From NCBI GenBank assembly GCA_039931615.1, contig JBDTRR010000024.1, positions 10,464-74,463 of the forward strand: 64,000 nucleotides of DNA, written 5' to 3'. Positions 25,574-33,292 of this stretch are shown piece by piece; position 1 is the stretch's first letter; every line of letters begins with the position of its first letter. The notes under the pieces are model-generated. The model had not been told where the DNA came from, ran no database searches, and saw only the letters and a program-made list of their open reading frames with translations. The stretch comes from JAHFUI01 sp039931615 (GTDB lineage: Bacteria > Acidobacteriota > Vicinamibacteria > Vicinamibacterales > CAVVIG01). Made by a program: the position numbers and the translations under genes.

Positions 25574-25690
25574 CGTACGTGGGATCCGGCTTCCGCCTTC
25601 GCCAAGGCTTCGGCGGACCGCCGTAGCTTGAGCGGAGGCTGGTCAGCCGGATTGATTTGTCGTCCGACTAAAGTCGGACGCCCCGTACAT
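25574..25690. repeat. GTACGT / GTCCG palindromic repeat block
   Basis: Opens with CGTACGTGGGATCCGGCTT, contains CTTCGGCGGACCGCCGTAGC (the same element as around 11399-11420) and GGAGGCTGGTCAG, then the hairpin GTCCGACTAAAGTCGGAC and ends CCCCGTAC. It fills most of the 178-bp gap downstream of the MFS gene. Confidence 0.75.
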
Positions 25691-25725
25691 GTCGAGATCG
25701 GGTCCGACGCGTCAGAACTACCTGA

Positions 25726-27087
25726 TCAACGCCTCGCCGCCGCGGCCACCGGGCTGGCGGCGGGAACGGCCGACCCGCCCGGCACATGACGACGCACCAC
25801 CGCGAGGGAGGCCAACGCCAGCGTCATCGTCCCGGCGATGATCGCGAAATACCTGGCCGGCCCACCCGTGTCGAGCGCCCAGCCGCCGAGCGTCGGGCTG
25901 ATGACGCCGCCAATCCGGCCAAAGCCGACCGCGGTACCGACCCCGGTGCCTCGGATCGACGTCGGATAGACATGCGCGGCGAGCGCGTACATGGTGGTCT
26001 GCACGGCGTTGATCAAGCCGCCGGTCCAGGCCAGCATCACGAAGACCAGGACGCTGGCCTGCGGGCCGATCGTCATCAGCGCCATCACGATCGAACCGGC
26101 CACCGCGCCGGCCGCCATCGTCAACATCGAGAGGCGCGACCCGACCCGCATGATGACGAGCGCCCCGACAATCGCGCCGGCGACGCCGCCGAAATTGAAG
26201 GCGGTCAGTCCCCAGCTGGCGATGCCGACGTCGAACCCGGTACGGGTCAGCATCCGCGGCACCCAGTTCGTCCCCATGTAGACCGAGAGCAGGCAGAAGA
26301 AGAACGACGCGCACAGCGCCAGCGTATCGCGGCGGAATTCCGGCACGAGCAGCTGGCCGACCGACGCCTGTGCCACCGCCTTCTCGCGACCGTCGACAAA
26401 GGCGGTATCCAGGGGGACCACGTGGCCGAGTCGTGCCATCAGTGCGCGGAGCTCGGGCCAGCGCTCCTTGCTTCGCGTCAGAAAGCGCGGCGACTCAGGC
26501 AGAACCTTGAACAGGACGGCGCCCAGCACCAGCGGCACGATGCCGCCGATCAGGAACAGCGCCCGCCATCCGAGGGTCGGCAGAACCAGCCCGCCAACGA
26601 TCCCGGCGAGGGATCCGCCGAGCGGAATGCAGACAATCGTCAGCGTCACCGCGAACGGCCGCTGCCGGCGCGGCACGTATTCTGAAGACAGCGCCGCGGC
26701 ATTCGGCATCGCGCCGCCGAGACCGAGCCCGGCCAGGAACCGGAGCGCCATCATCATCACGACGCCGGTCGAAAACGACACCAGGATGGTGAGCAGCCCG
26801 AACAGCATCACGCTGCCGAGCAGCGCGACGCGGCGGCCGAGACGATCGCCGACGGCGCCGCCGATGAAACCACCGAGCATCATGCCGACCATGCCGCTGG
26901 TCAGCACGTAGCCGAACGCCGCCTGCGGTTCACCCCACTCTTTCATCAGGACCGGAATCGACGGCGGCAGCAGCTGGTTGTCGAGGCCGTCGAGGATGAT
27001 GGTCAGTGCGGTCGCGAACACCAGCAGCTTCTGGTAACCGCCCCACTGCCCCTCGTCGAGCGCCGCGCCGACGTCAAAGGTCTTCAT
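25726..27087 (-). CDS. MFS permease, aromatic acid:H+ symporter (AAHS) type
   Basis: 453 residues with 12 predicted membrane segments. N-terminal ALTIILDGLDNQLLPPSIP is the AAHS counterpart of the DGFDxQ signature; GDRLGRRVALLGS is the MFS loop 2-3 motif and LGLGGAMPNAAALSSEY a typical helix-4/5 block. AAHS proteins import benzoate-type acids such as 4-hydroxybenzoate, vanillate, protocatechuate or gallate. Its ATG overlaps the dioxygenase stop by 4 bp (ATGA), so it is the last gene of the ring-cleavage operon and probably brings in its substrate. Confidence 0.87.
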   Translation of the reverse strand: MKTFDVGAALDEGQWGGYQKLLVFATALTIILDGLDNQLLPPSIPVLMKEWGEPQAAFGYVLTSGMVGMMLGGFIGGAVGDRLGRRVALLGSVMLFGLLTILVSFSTGVVMMMALRFLAGLGLGGAMPNAAALSSEYVPRRQRPFAVTLTIVCIPLGGSLAGIVGGLVLPTLGWRALFLIGGIVPLVLGAVLFKVLPESPRFLTRSKERWPELRALMARLGHVVPLDTAFVDGREKAVAQASVGQLLVPEFRRDTLALCASFFFCLLSVYMGTNWVPRMLTRTGFDVGIASWGLTAFNFGGVAGAIVGALVIMRVGSRLSMLTMAAGAVAGSIVMALMTIGPQASVLVFVMLAWTGGLINAVQTTMYALAAHVYPTSIRGTGVGTAVGFGRIGGVISPTLGGWALDTGGPARYFAIIAGTMTLALASLAVVRRHVPGGSAVPAASPVAAAARR

Positions 27088-28271
27088 GCCTGGCCCGTCG
27101 CCGACGCCATGGCCTGCTGGCCGCGTTTGTGGGTGGTCGAGAAGATGACGTGCAGCGACATCAGTGCCTGCAGCGGATGCGCACCGGCGGCGGCGAGCGG
27201 CCCGACGTGCTCGCTGACCAGACCGCCCTTGCCGACGTTGATCAGCTCTTCGGCAGCGGTGCGCTGTTCGCCATGCAGGTCGTATTCGTCGGCGACCGCC
27301 GCGAAGTTGTTGAGGACGCGCTCGCGCAGCTCGGCGCTGTGTCGCGACTCGAACAGCAGCTTGTTCAAGCCGTAGGCCTCGGCCGGCGGATGCTTGTAGA
27401 ACTGGAAGCCCCGATTCTGGAACTGGAACCCGCCGAACTGCTTCGCCACCGCCAGCGAGGAGGCCTTGTGCGCGCGCTGCGGGAGGAACCGCATCATGCC
27501 GAGACCGTGATGCCAGGTCGGAATGTAGTCGATCAGTTCGCCTTCGGCCGGGCCGATCGCCCCGAACATGATCGCCCAGCTGAGCATCTCGGTGTTGCCG
27601 ACTTCGTCGAGCTGGGTGCCGGTCATGTCGAGCAGCGCATCGGTCTGGCCGGTCTCGAACTGGGACAGCAGCCAGCGGTCGAAATCGAACTCCGGGTGCA
27701 GGTACTTGGTCGTGCCGGGAAAGTGCGACATGCCGCCGCTGGCGACGATCGCGACGCGCTCCGGCCGTCCCTTGACGATCGCGGCGATCGCCTTCCCCAG
27801 TGCCGCGCAGCGCCGCGGCGTCGGCAGCGGCGGCACATAGACATTGGTGAAGAACGGAATCACCGGGATGTCGCGGGCGCCGATGACGTATTCGAACGGC
27901 ACCGAGAACGCGTGGCCGAGCTCGGCATCCTCGGAGTAGGCCATGTCGAAGCCATGGTCGACGACCAGCTGGTTGAGGATGTCCTCGGCCATCTCGCGGT
28001 GGATCGGCAGATTGTGCTCACGGCCGGCGAACCTGGCCTGGGCGAGGTTCCCGGCGACAATCGCGAACGTCGGGACGCAGGTGACCGAAAACGTCTCGAC
28101 GTGATCGGCGCCGAAGAACAGGATGACATCCGGCTTGGTTTCATCGAGGACCGTGCCGAGCTCCCGCATGGCGGCGCCCGCCTGCTCGAGCTGCTGAGGG
28201 TTCTCGTCGGGCGGCCGCGTGAACATGTAGGGGGTATGGCAGGTGCCGACCGCCGCAACGATTTCGCCCAT
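27084..28271 (-). CDS. Class III extradiol dioxygenase, LigB-LigA fusion (gallate/protocatechuate 4,5-dioxygenase type)
   Basis: 395 residues. Residues about 1-270 are LigB-like, with iron-site candidates in GTCHTPYM and FFGADHVETF and the catalytic-His region ELGHAFSVPFEY. Residues about 290-390 are LigA-like, helical (YGLNKLLFESRHSAELRERV, EELINVGKGGLVSEHVGPLAAAGAHPLQAL). This order is that of gallate dioxygenases (GalA/DesB), which cleave the ring of gallate to 4-oxalomesaconate. The neighbouring LigC-like dehydrogenase is needed only when protocatechuate is cleaved, so a dual substrate range is plausible. It acts in the cytosol with Fe(II). Confidence 0.85.
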   Translation of the reverse strand: MGEIVAAVGTCHTPYMFTRPPDENPQQLEQAGAAMRELGTVLDETKPDVILFFGADHVETFSVTCVPTFAIVAGNLAQARFAGREHNLPIHREMAEDILNQLVVDHGFDMAYSEDAELGHAFSVPFEYVIGARDIPVIPFFTNVYVPPLPTPRRCAALGKAIAAIVKGRPERVAIVASGGMSHFPGTTKYLHPEFDFDRWLLSQFETGQTDALLDMTGTQLDEVGNTEMLSWAIMFGAIGPAEGELIDYIPTWHHGLGMMRFLPQRAHKASSLAVAKQFGGFQFQNRGFQFYKHPPAEAYGLNKLLFESRHSAELRERVLNNFAAVADEYDLHGEQRTAAEELINVGKGGLVSEHVGPLAAAGAHPLQALMSLHVIFSTTHKRGQQAMASATGQA

Positions 28272-28290
28272 GATCTGTCTCCTTCGCCGT

Positions 28291-28394
28291 GAGGGGAGGC
28301 TGGAGGCTGGGGCTGGAGGCTGGGGGCCGGGCGCTGGAAAGACTCTTGTTTTCCAGGCCCTGGCCCCTAGACCCAGTCCCCAGCTCCCCGGTCC
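28291..28394. repeat. GGCTGGAGGCTGGGG repeat with internal inverted arms
   Basis: G-rich units (GGCTGGAGGCTGGGGCTGG) are followed by CTGGAAA...TTTCCAG and a C-rich mirror (CCTGGCCCCTAGACCC). It splits the aldolase and dioxygenase genes inside one operon and could weaken read-through or stabilise mRNA. A second copy lies at 60479-60527. Confidence 0.7.
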
Positions 28395-29084
28395 CTACTC
28401 TTCATCCACATACTGCACACCCAGCTCGGTCAGTCTGGCCCGCAGTCCATAGAAGTCTAGCCCCAGTTCACCGCTGCGCAGCCGCTCGCGGACCTGCTGT
28501 TCCTTGGCGACGCGCTCGCCGCCCAGCCGCGCGACGTCAGCCGCCGCCTCCCGCGCAATCACCACCACGCCGTCGACATCGGCGACGATGACGTCGCCGG
28601 CGCGGACCGCGGCGCCGGCGCACACCACCGGACGGTTGACCGAGCCGGCGGTCGCCTTGACGGTGCCCTGGGCGTGAATCGCTTTCGACCAGACCGGGAA
28701 CGCCATCGCCGTGATGTCCGCCACGTCGCGGACCCCGGCGTCGATCACCATCGCGGCGATGCCGCGGGCGCGGCACGAGACGGCCAGCAGCTCGCCGAAC
28801 ATGCCGTCGGTCGACTCCGACGTCGTCGTCACGACCAGGATGTCGCCGGCCTGGCAGACTTCCAGCGCCGCGTGAATCATCAGGTTGTCGCCGGCCTGAC
28901 AGGAAACGGTGACGGCGCTGCCGGCGGCTTTCGCGGCGTCGTAGATCGGACGCATGTAGGGACGCAGCAATCCGGTTCGCCCCTGCGCTTCGTGGACGGT
29001 CGCCACACCCTGCGCGCCGAGCTGGGCGATGACCGCGGGATCGGCGCGTTGAATCGTTCGAACGATGGTCGGTTTCATGGACAT
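28395..29084 (-). CDS. ligK: 4-carboxy-4-hydroxy-2-oxoadipate aldolase / oxaloacetate decarboxylase
   Basis: 229 residues (ATG at 29084 or 29078). RraA-like fold of class II pyruvate aldolases: GVATVHEAQGRTGLL, CQAGDNLMIHAAL, GELLAVSCRARGIAAMVIDAGVRD (substrate/metal-site region) and VRAGDVIVADVDGVVVI. LigK (also called GalC or CMH aldolase) cleaves 4-carboxy-4-hydroxy-2-oxoadipate to pyruvate and oxaloacetate, the last step shared by gallate and protocatechuate 4,5-cleavage. It stands 19 bp from the hydratase gene ligJ. Confidence 0.88.
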   Translation of the reverse strand: MSMKPTIVRTIQRADPAVIAQLGAQGVATVHEAQGRTGLLRPYMRPIYDAAKAAGSAVTVSCQAGDNLMIHAALEVCQAGDILVVTTTSESTDGMFGELLAVSCRARGIAAMVIDAGVRDVADITAMAFPVWSKAIHAQGTVKATAGSVNRPVVCAGAAVRAGDVIVADVDGVVVIAREAAADVARLGGERVAKEQQVRERLRSGELGLDFYGLRARLTELGVQYVDEE

Positions 29085-29103
29085 CAGCTGCCGGGAGCCG
29101 GGT

Positions 29104-30126
29104 TTACACCGTCCCGAGGTATTGGTTGATCCGCGGGTAGACCTTCCGCGCGTTCCCTTCGAAGATCTGCTGCCTCTGTGCCGCGCTCAACCAGCTCACG
29201 TTGTCGACGTACCGCCGGGTGTCGTCGAAGAATTGTCCGGTTTCCGGATCGATGCCGCGCACCGCACCAACCATCTCCGACCCGAACAGGATATTCCCCA
29301 GCGGCACGATTTTGAGGAGCAGCTCGATCCCCGCCAGATGATACACGCAGGTATCGAAGAACACGTTGTTCCGCACCAGCTGATCGAGCGGCGGACGTTT
29401 CATGTCCTGCGCCAGGCCGCGGTACCGCCCCCAGTGGTAGGGCACCGCCCCGCCGCCGTGCGGAATGATGAAGCGCAGCGCCGGAAAGTCCTTGAACAGA
29501 TCGGCGGCCAGGAACTGCATGAACGCCGTCGTGTCGGCGTTGATGTAATGCGCGCCGGTGGCATGGAAGTTCGGGTTGCAGGAGGCGCTGACGTGGACCA
29601 TCGCCGGCACGTCGAGCTCGACCATCTTTTCGTAGAACGGATACCAGTAGCGATCGGTCAGCGGCGGCGCGGTCCAGTGGCCGCCCGACGGATCGGGATT
29701 GAGGTTGCAGCCGATGAACCCCAGCCCCGTGACGCAGCGCTCCAGCTCGGCGATGCAGTTGGCGAGCGGCTCGCCCGGAGTCTGTGGCAGCTGGCAGACG
29801 CCGACGAAGTTGGTCGGATAGAGCGCGCAGACCCGGGCGATCAGATCGTTGCAGTGCTGCGACCAGTGCAGGCTGGTCGTCGCGTCGCCGATATGGTGGC
29901 CCATCGCCGAGGCGCGCGGCGAGAAGATGGTGAGGTCGGTGCCGCGCTCCCGCTGCAGCTTCAGCTGGGCGGTCTCCAGGCTCTCGCGGATCTGATCGTC
30001 GCTGATGTCGACGGTGCCTTTCGACGCCGGCCGCAGCGGATTGGCCAGCCGCGCGATCTGGTCGTCCCGATAGACCTGGAGCGGTTTCGGCGCGGTCGTG
30101 TAGTGCCCGTGACAATCGATGATCAT
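29104..30126 (-). CDS. ligJ: 4-oxalomesaconate hydratase (amidohydrolase type)
   Basis: 340 residues from ATG 30126; the longer frame adds a non-conserved 22 residues. Amidohydrolase-2 fold: MIIDCHGHY gives the first metal ligands, PAMVHVSASCNPNFHATGAHY and IIPHGGGAVPYHWGRYRG further sites, and ILFGSEMVGAVRGIDPETG the C-terminal block of this subgroup. LigJ adds water to 4-oxalomesaconate to form 4-carboxy-4-hydroxy-2-oxoadipate, the aldolase substrate. Length equals known LigJ proteins. Neighbours on both sides belong to the same pathway. Confidence 0.88.
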   Translation of the reverse strand: MIIDCHGHYTTAPKPLQVYRDDQIARLANPLRPASKGTVDISDDQIRESLETAQLKLQRERGTDLTIFSPRASAMGHHIGDATTSLHWSQHCNDLIARVCALYPTNFVGVCQLPQTPGEPLANCIAELERCVTGLGFIGCNLNPDPSGGHWTAPPLTDRYWYPFYEKMVELDVPAMVHVSASCNPNFHATGAHYINADTTAFMQFLAADLFKDFPALRFIIPHGGGAVPYHWGRYRGLAQDMKRPPLDQLVRNNVFFDTCVYHLAGIELLLKIVPLGNILFGSEMVGAVRGIDPETGQFFDDTRRYVDNVSWLSAAQRQQIFEGNARKVYPRINQYLGTV

Positions 30127-30169
30127 GGATGCACCGCCAATTTGGTCTGGTCGGCCGCTGCCCGGCGGC

Positions 30170-31102
30170 TCATCCGGCCATCGCCCTGTCAATCCGATCC
30201 AGCAGCGCCATCGTCGGCACGACGCTGGCGGCGCTCGATTCGGGCTGGCGTCCCTCGCGGATGGCGCTGACGAACTCGACGTCCTGCCGATCGAACGCCG
30301 GCATCGGGTCGAGCGCGACGTCCTTACCCTCGCTATCGGTCATCGAGTCGCGATAGACCTTGTAGGTGTCTTCTTCCCCGATGTAGCGGTAGAAGCCGCC
30401 GAACGGCCCCTTGTTGTTGAACGACATCGCCATGCTGAAGAGCGGGCCCGCCTTCGACTTCATCGCCACCGTGAGATCCATCGGGATGCCCAGATCGGGG
30501 TGGTCCGGGCCCTTCTGACCCCAGACGTCCCAGTCGGGATCGTCGAGCAGCCACTGCGCGATGTCGACCGAATGGCAGCCGTGATGCCACAGCAGGTTAT
30601 CGACCCACGATCGCGGCTGGCCGTGCATGTTCAGGTTGGTGCGGCGGAAGAAATAGGTCTCGACCACCATGTGCTGCAGATGGAACGTGCCCTCGCCGAT
30701 CCGCCGCTTGATCTCCCGATGCGGGCTGGAGAAGCGGCGGGTATGGGTGACCATCAGGGTCTTGCCGGCGTCACGCGACGCCGCCAGCATCCGCCCGGAA
30801 TCCGCCAGGTTCAGGGCCATCGGGATCTCGACCTGGACGTGCTTGCCTTTCGCCAGCGCGAGCAGCGTCTGGTCGCAGTGCTGATCGCTCGGCGTCGTCA
30901 GGATGACCGCCTCGACGCCGGGACGGTCGAGACACGCCTCGAGACTCGTCGACGAGAACGGAATCCCGTACTCCTGCGCGAACTTCCTGCCGCTGTCTTC
31001 GGTGCGGCTGGCAATCGACACCACGTCGACGCCATCGATCTTCTGCAGCGCCTTGGCGTGGATGACGCCCATCGCCCCGGTACCGGCCAGGCAAATCTTC
31101 AT
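30170..31102 (-). CDS. ligC: 4-carboxy-2-hydroxymuconate-6-semialdehyde dehydrogenase-like (Gfo/Idh/MocA)
   Basis: 310 residues from ATG 31102 with GGAGG upstream; the open frame continues further but overlaps DUF6282. N-terminal NAD(P) fold MKICLAGTGAMGVIHAKAL, then the family block VQVEIPMALNLADSG and a substrate domain with THTRRFSSPHREI and WVDNLLWHHGCHSVDIAQ. LigC oxidises the cyclic hemiacetal of the protocatechuate cleavage product to 2-pyrone-4,6-dicarboxylate. Position inside a lig cluster and length support this assignment; other Gfo/Idh/MocA functions cannot be excluded on sequence alone. Confidence 0.82.
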   Translation of the reverse strand: MKICLAGTGAMGVIHAKALQKIDGVDVVSIASRTEDSGRKFAQEYGIPFSSTSLEACLDRPGVEAVILTTPSDQHCDQTLLALAKGKHVQVEIPMALNLADSGRMLAASRDAGKTLMVTHTRRFSSPHREIKRRIGEGTFHLQHMVVETYFFRRTNLNMHGQPRSWVDNLLWHHGCHSVDIAQWLLDDPDWDVWGQKGPDHPDLGIPMDLTVAMKSKAGPLFSMAMSFNNKGPFGGFYRYIGEEDTYKVYRDSMTDSEGKDVALDPMPAFDRQDVEFVSAIREGRQPESSAASVVPTMALLDRIDRAMAG

Positions 31103-31164
31103 TGAGCCTCCGCTTCGCTCCGGTCGAGGCGCCTCTCCGAGACCGCCGCGTCCTCGACCAGGTT

Positions 31165-32094
31165 CTATTCTTCTATCAACCGCGTCGGAACCGTCACCGC
31201 CATGCTGCGCACATCCTCGTCGGAGAACCCGGCATCGAGCAGGCGCTGGGCAAACATGGCGAACCCCTCGGCCACCGGCGGGTTGATCGTCTGCCCGAGG
31301 TCGGTGGAAATCACCGCGCGCGACACGCCTGCCTTCCGGATGTTGGCGAACGCCAGTTCCCACGGCGCCTTGTTCGTGAAGGTGGTGGTGAAGCAATGCT
31401 CGATGATCGCCCCCAGGTCGGCGAGCTCCTTCTGCTCGTCGCCGGTCAGGCTCTGCGAGGGAAATTCGGCATGGGTGACGACGACCTTCTTGACGCCGAT
31501 CTCTTTGGCGCCCCTGACCAGCGCGAAGATCTCCTGCCGGCCGACGTGGCCGGTGGCCAGGATCATATTGTGCTTGGCGATGCGCTCGAGGCAGCGGCGG
31601 GCCGGCTCGGTCAACGTCCCGGCCTCGTCGATGACGGTCAGCGGCGGCGGCGAAATCCCTTCTGCCGCCAGCTCGCGCTGAATCTTGGCCCAGAAGGGCA
31701 GCTTGGCCGAGCCGCCGTCGAGGCGCCCCGCGGTTTCGTTCGCCGCGTCGACCGTCGGGAACCACACGATCTTGCATCCGGTGCGGCCGGCCAGCTCGAC
31801 CGCCACCGGGTTGAGCCCGCCGACGCTGTGGTTCAGGGTAATCGCGCCGAACACCTTGCTGCCCGGCACGGCCTTGGTGACGACCTGCGCGCGCTCGCCG
31901 GTCTGCAGGTAATGCGATTTGAGCACGAAGCCCTTCAGGCCGTGGGCGAGGAACTCCTTTGCACAATCGATGTCGTCGATGCGGCGCGCGATGACATCGG
32001 GCCCGACGTGGATCTGGAGGTCGTAGGCGCCTTCGAGCGCCTTCCAGGCGCGGTCTGAAATCCGGATTTCTTCACTTGTCGTTTCTGGGCTCAT
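31165..32094 (-). CDS. DUF6282 metal-dependent-hydrolase-like protein, candidate pyrone dicarboxylate lactonase
   Basis: 309 residues. Landmarks: AYDLQIHVGPDVIARRIDDI, GFVLKSHYLQTGERA, VFGAITLNHSVGGLNP, VWFPTVDAANE, ATGHVGRQEIFALV and VVTHAEFPSQSL; the His residues in IHVGPD, KSHY, TGHV and VTHA look like a metal centre of an amidohydrolase-type barrel. I recognise the pattern as DUF6282, which has no assigned reaction. It is the first gene of the lig cluster, 62 bp before ligC. The cluster lacks LigI, the hydrolase that opens 2-pyrone-4,6-dicarboxylate made by LigC, and this protein is the obvious candidate for that step. Confidence 0.75.
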   Translation of the reverse strand: MSPETTSEEIRISDRAWKALEGAYDLQIHVGPDVIARRIDDIDCAKEFLAHGLKGFVLKSHYLQTGERAQVVTKAVPGSKVFGAITLNHSVGGLNPVAVELAGRTGCKIVWFPTVDAANETAGRLDGGSAKLPFWAKIQRELAAEGISPPPLTVIDEAGTLTEPARRCLERIAKHNMILATGHVGRQEIFALVRGAKEIGVKKVVVTHAEFPSQSLTGDEQKELADLGAIIEHCFTTTFTNKAPWELAFANIRKAGVSRAVISTDLGQTINPPVAEGFAMFAQRLLDAGFSDEDVRSMAVTVPTRLIEE

Positions 32095-32238
32095 CTTGTC
32101 CTCAACGCTGGCAGCCCGCGGTGTGCCGCCGCCCGGCCGGGCTCAATCGCGAACCGGACATTCTACCTTGACGGCGCGACTTCAGACCGACGGGCCGGAT
32201 GGCACCACATTTCGCCAGGAGTCGTAGACTGTCACGCG

Positions 32239-32784
32239 ATGAATCCGATGGCACCCTGGCTGACCCTGTTGCGCGAGCAGCGATCGACGAACTTCGCCGA
32301 TCTCACCGGCATGCTCGCCTCCTTCACCATCCCGGTGTCCGACCGGCTGCTGAGCCGGATGATCGCAGAACGACTGCCCCGCTCGTCGCCGGTCAGCGAG
32401 CTCCAGCTGCACGCCGAAGACGGCAATCGGATCACCGTCGCCGTGAAGCTCGGGCGGCTGGCATTTCTTCCCGCGATGCGCATCCGTCTGATCATCGTGC
32501 GGCAGCCGGATCTCCCGGCGTCGCCGGTCCTGGTGTTTCGCATGGTGCTCGAGGGCGCCGCCGCCCTGGCCAGTCCGGCGCTCCGCTTCCTGGAGGGGCT
32601 GCCGGCTGGGGTGCGTGTCGAGAAAGACGAGCTGTCGATTGATCTGGCGACGCTGCTCGCACAATACGGAGCCGCGGAGGCGCTGGCGTTCGTCACCGCC
32701 CTCGAGCTGACCACGTCGAGCGGACGGGTCATCGTCTCCGGCCGCCTGGCCCTGCCCCCGCGTGGGCCAGCCGTGTCCAGTTAG
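32239..32784 (+). CDS. Hypothetical protein
   Basis: 181 residues starting MNPMAPWLTLLREQRSTNFA. No signal peptide or membrane segment. The sequence alternates hydrophobic strands and short helices (SDRLLSRMIAERLPRSS, ITVAVKLGRLAFLPAMRIRL, VLVFRMVLEGAAALASPALR, DELSIDLATLLAQYGAAEAL), which loosely recalls lipid-binding tubular domains, but I cannot name a family. It is divergent from the lig operon (144-bp gap) and is followed by a repeat block. Codon use looks like that of its neighbours. Confidence 0.65.
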   Translation: MNPMAPWLTLLREQRSTNFADLTGMLASFTIPVSDRLLSRMIAERLPRSSPVSELQLHAEDGNRITVAVKLGRLAFLPAMRIRLIIVRQPDLPASPVLVFRMVLEGAAALASPALRFLEGLPAGVRVEKDELSIDLATLLAQYGAAEALAFVTALELTTSSGRVIVSGRLALPPRGPAVSS

Positions 32785-32798
32785 GCGTGTTTTTAGGT

Positions 32799-32938
32799 GT
32801 ACATGGGGTCCGCCTTCAGGCGGACCGTGATGGATTTCGTCGTCGTGCAGGCCTTCAGGCCTGCCGTGTCTGCCTTGAGGCGGACCTGTCACAGTCCGGC
32901 TGAAGCCATCACGGGCTGAAGCCGGGCGCCACGTACGG
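32799..32938. repeat. GTCCG and CAGGCCT palindromic repeat block
   Basis: GTACATGGGGTCCGCC opens the block; GGTCCGCCTTCAGGCGGACC, GCAGGCCTTCAGGCCTGC and a TCCGGCTGAAGCC hairpin half follow, and it ends near CACGTACGG. Two hairpin subtypes (GGTCCGCC and CAGGCCT) are combined in a single block between convergent genes. Confidence 0.75.
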
Positions 32939-32958
32939 ATGAAAAGCTGAGGCCGGCG

Positions 32959-33279
32959 CTACGCGCACACGTCCTCGCGGAAGCCCGCCTGCCGCCACGC
33001 GGCCAGGTGGCCGTCCAGGTAGACAACGCGCTGAAATCCGTGTCTGCGAAGGACTGCGCCCGCCAGCCAGGCGCGGGGTCCGTGGCCGCAGTAGACGACC
33101 AGCATGTCGTCCGGCGAGGCGGCAATCTGCGAGCGGCGGACCGGCACCGCCCAGAACGGCATGTGCTGCGCCCCTGGAACATGGCCGCGCGCGAATTCCG
33201 CCCAGGACCTGACGTCGAGAATCGCTGGCGCGATGCCGGCCTCGATCTCCGCCAGCAGGGTCGCTGCCGTCATCAACAT
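32959..33279 (-). CDS. Single-domain rhodanese-like protein
   Basis: 106 residues from ATG 33279. Rhodanese fold: ILDVRSWAEFARGHVPGAQHMPF, active-site Cys in VVYCGHGPRA and VVYLDGHLAAWRQAG near the C terminus. A free cysteine in a six-residue loop fits sulfurtransferase chemistry. It begins 13 bp after mptG on the same strand and closes the pab-mptG operon; why a sulfurtransferase should sit there is unknown, so it may be a bystander. Confidence 0.85.
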   Translation of the reverse strand: MLMTAATLLAEIEAGIAPAILDVRSWAEFARGHVPGAQHMPFWAVPVRRSQIAASPDDMLVVYCGHGPRAWLAGAVLRRHGFQRVVYLDGHLAAWRQAGFREDVCA

Positions 33280-33292
33280 GACCAGGCCGCGA

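Noticed and set aside
31165..32094. Calling this gene ligI
   Set aside because: Landmarks differ from LigI (no DAHCH-type N terminus or WGTDWPHP block); only the position suggests the function.
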